A stretch of 64,000 nucleotides of DNA from Chionis minor. Its lineage: Eukaryota > Chordata > Aves > Charadriiformes > Chionididae. Positions within the stretch are counted from its first letter, which is position 1. Every line of letters starts with the position of its first letter. The notes below the pieces were generated by a model. The model was not told the DNA's origin, did no database searches, and saw only the letters and a list, made by a program, of their open reading frames with translations. The stretch lies in NCBI GenBank assembly GCA_013398295.1, contig VZSF01007795.1:146555-210554 (forward strand), read 5' to 3'. The translations under genes were made by a program, and so were the position numbers. Shown piece after piece: positions 63,501-64,000 of this stretch.

Positions 63501-64000
63501 CAACGGTGTGAGTCAGAAACACCAAGATTCCATAAGGCTTTTTCTCCATTGAAAATGAAGGAATAGAAAAGATTTTAAATACGGAACTTAAATAAATCCA
63601 GTGGCCCTGAGTGTGTGCTCTAAGAATTGGGAAGAATTGTTGCTAAGCTAGGAGATGTGGAGAGATTGCTTTCATCATGCTGTTTGTTCTTTGTAGTGTG
63701 TTGTGCCATTGAATGTACGGTAGGAAATGTGTCCTGCCATTTTTCTATGACATTTTAAAAATGGCCAATCCAACAAGGAATCTGAGATTAGTGTACTCTG
63801 ACCAATCAGTTACTTTTTCATCTGGTAGAGGGGGGAATTACAGCAAGTGTTAGGGAGGAAGGAGGACATGTGGAGAGCAGCATTTCAGAAATCTAAGTTT
63901 CCAAGTGTTCCAAAGCCTTAGAGATATGTAGACATGAATAAAATAACTTTGCAGAACAGTGCATGCTGTAGTGGAATAGCTACATATTTTCTGAATTAGG
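57501..64000. other. Non-coding AT-rich stretch to window end
   Basis: No coding exon, RNA gene or identifiable mobile element seen. Minor TTTG/CTTG-type simple repeats lie near 59665-59690, and T runs near 59126 and 62935. Confidence 0.5.

Noticed and set aside
46231..64000. Expected neighbour MYOF (- strand in mammalian synteny)
   Set aside because: Searched for ferlin C2-domain or C-terminal transmembrane exon sequences on the - strand and recognised none. The gene probably lies beyond the window.

Overview
The window reads as vertebrate, most likely avian, genomic DNA. Two intron-containing cytochrome P450 genes with GT-AG exons lie head to tail on the + strand in the first 14 kb. A CR1 LINE of the bird/reptile type sits at 36.65-37.19 kb, and there are no prokaryotic features such as operons or Shine-Dalgarno sites. 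The encoded proteins are clear CYP26C1 and CYP26A1, the retinoic-acid-degrading P450s, in the CYP26C1-CYP26A1 order known from tetrapods. Species cannot be fixed from this window alone.

Layout. 1-8.3 kb: CYP26C1, complete coding sequence in six exons (572 codons), with the window beginning only 24 nt upstream of its ATG. Introns 3 and 4 are long and the others short. 8.3-9.5 kb: intergenic, nothing recognisable. 9.5-11.3 kb: the CYP26A1 upstream region. It holds a distal cluster of retinoic-acid-receptor half-sites including a perfect DR5, a GC-rich CpG-island block, a perfect proximal DR5 and a TATA box. 11.3-14.4 kb: CYP26A1, complete in seven exons (493 codons) with an AT-rich 3'UTR. 14.4-64 kb: AT-rich, gene-poor DNA. 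It contains one recent CR1 fragment, one probable ancient CR1 relic, small tandem duplications and homopolymer runs. At 45.3-46.0 kb an isolated CpG island carries a 20-bp GC-rich repeat that runs into an assembly gap. That island is followed by a short open reading frame ending at a good splice donor (46231), and an isolated exon-like segment lies at 57450-57500. Together these hint at an undescribed + strand transcript, possibly non-coding, but neither piece is recognised.

How the genes work together. Both P450s clear all-trans retinoic acid in the endoplasmic reticulum. The DR5 elements in front of CYP26A1 are the expected route by which retinoic acid, through RAR/RXR, induces its own degradation. 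No viral or bacterial system, CRISPR array, tRNA or rRNA was found. The most interesting items are the dense RARE cluster at 9.7 kb, the enlarged low-complexity insert in CYP26C1, and the orphan CpG island with its putative exons.
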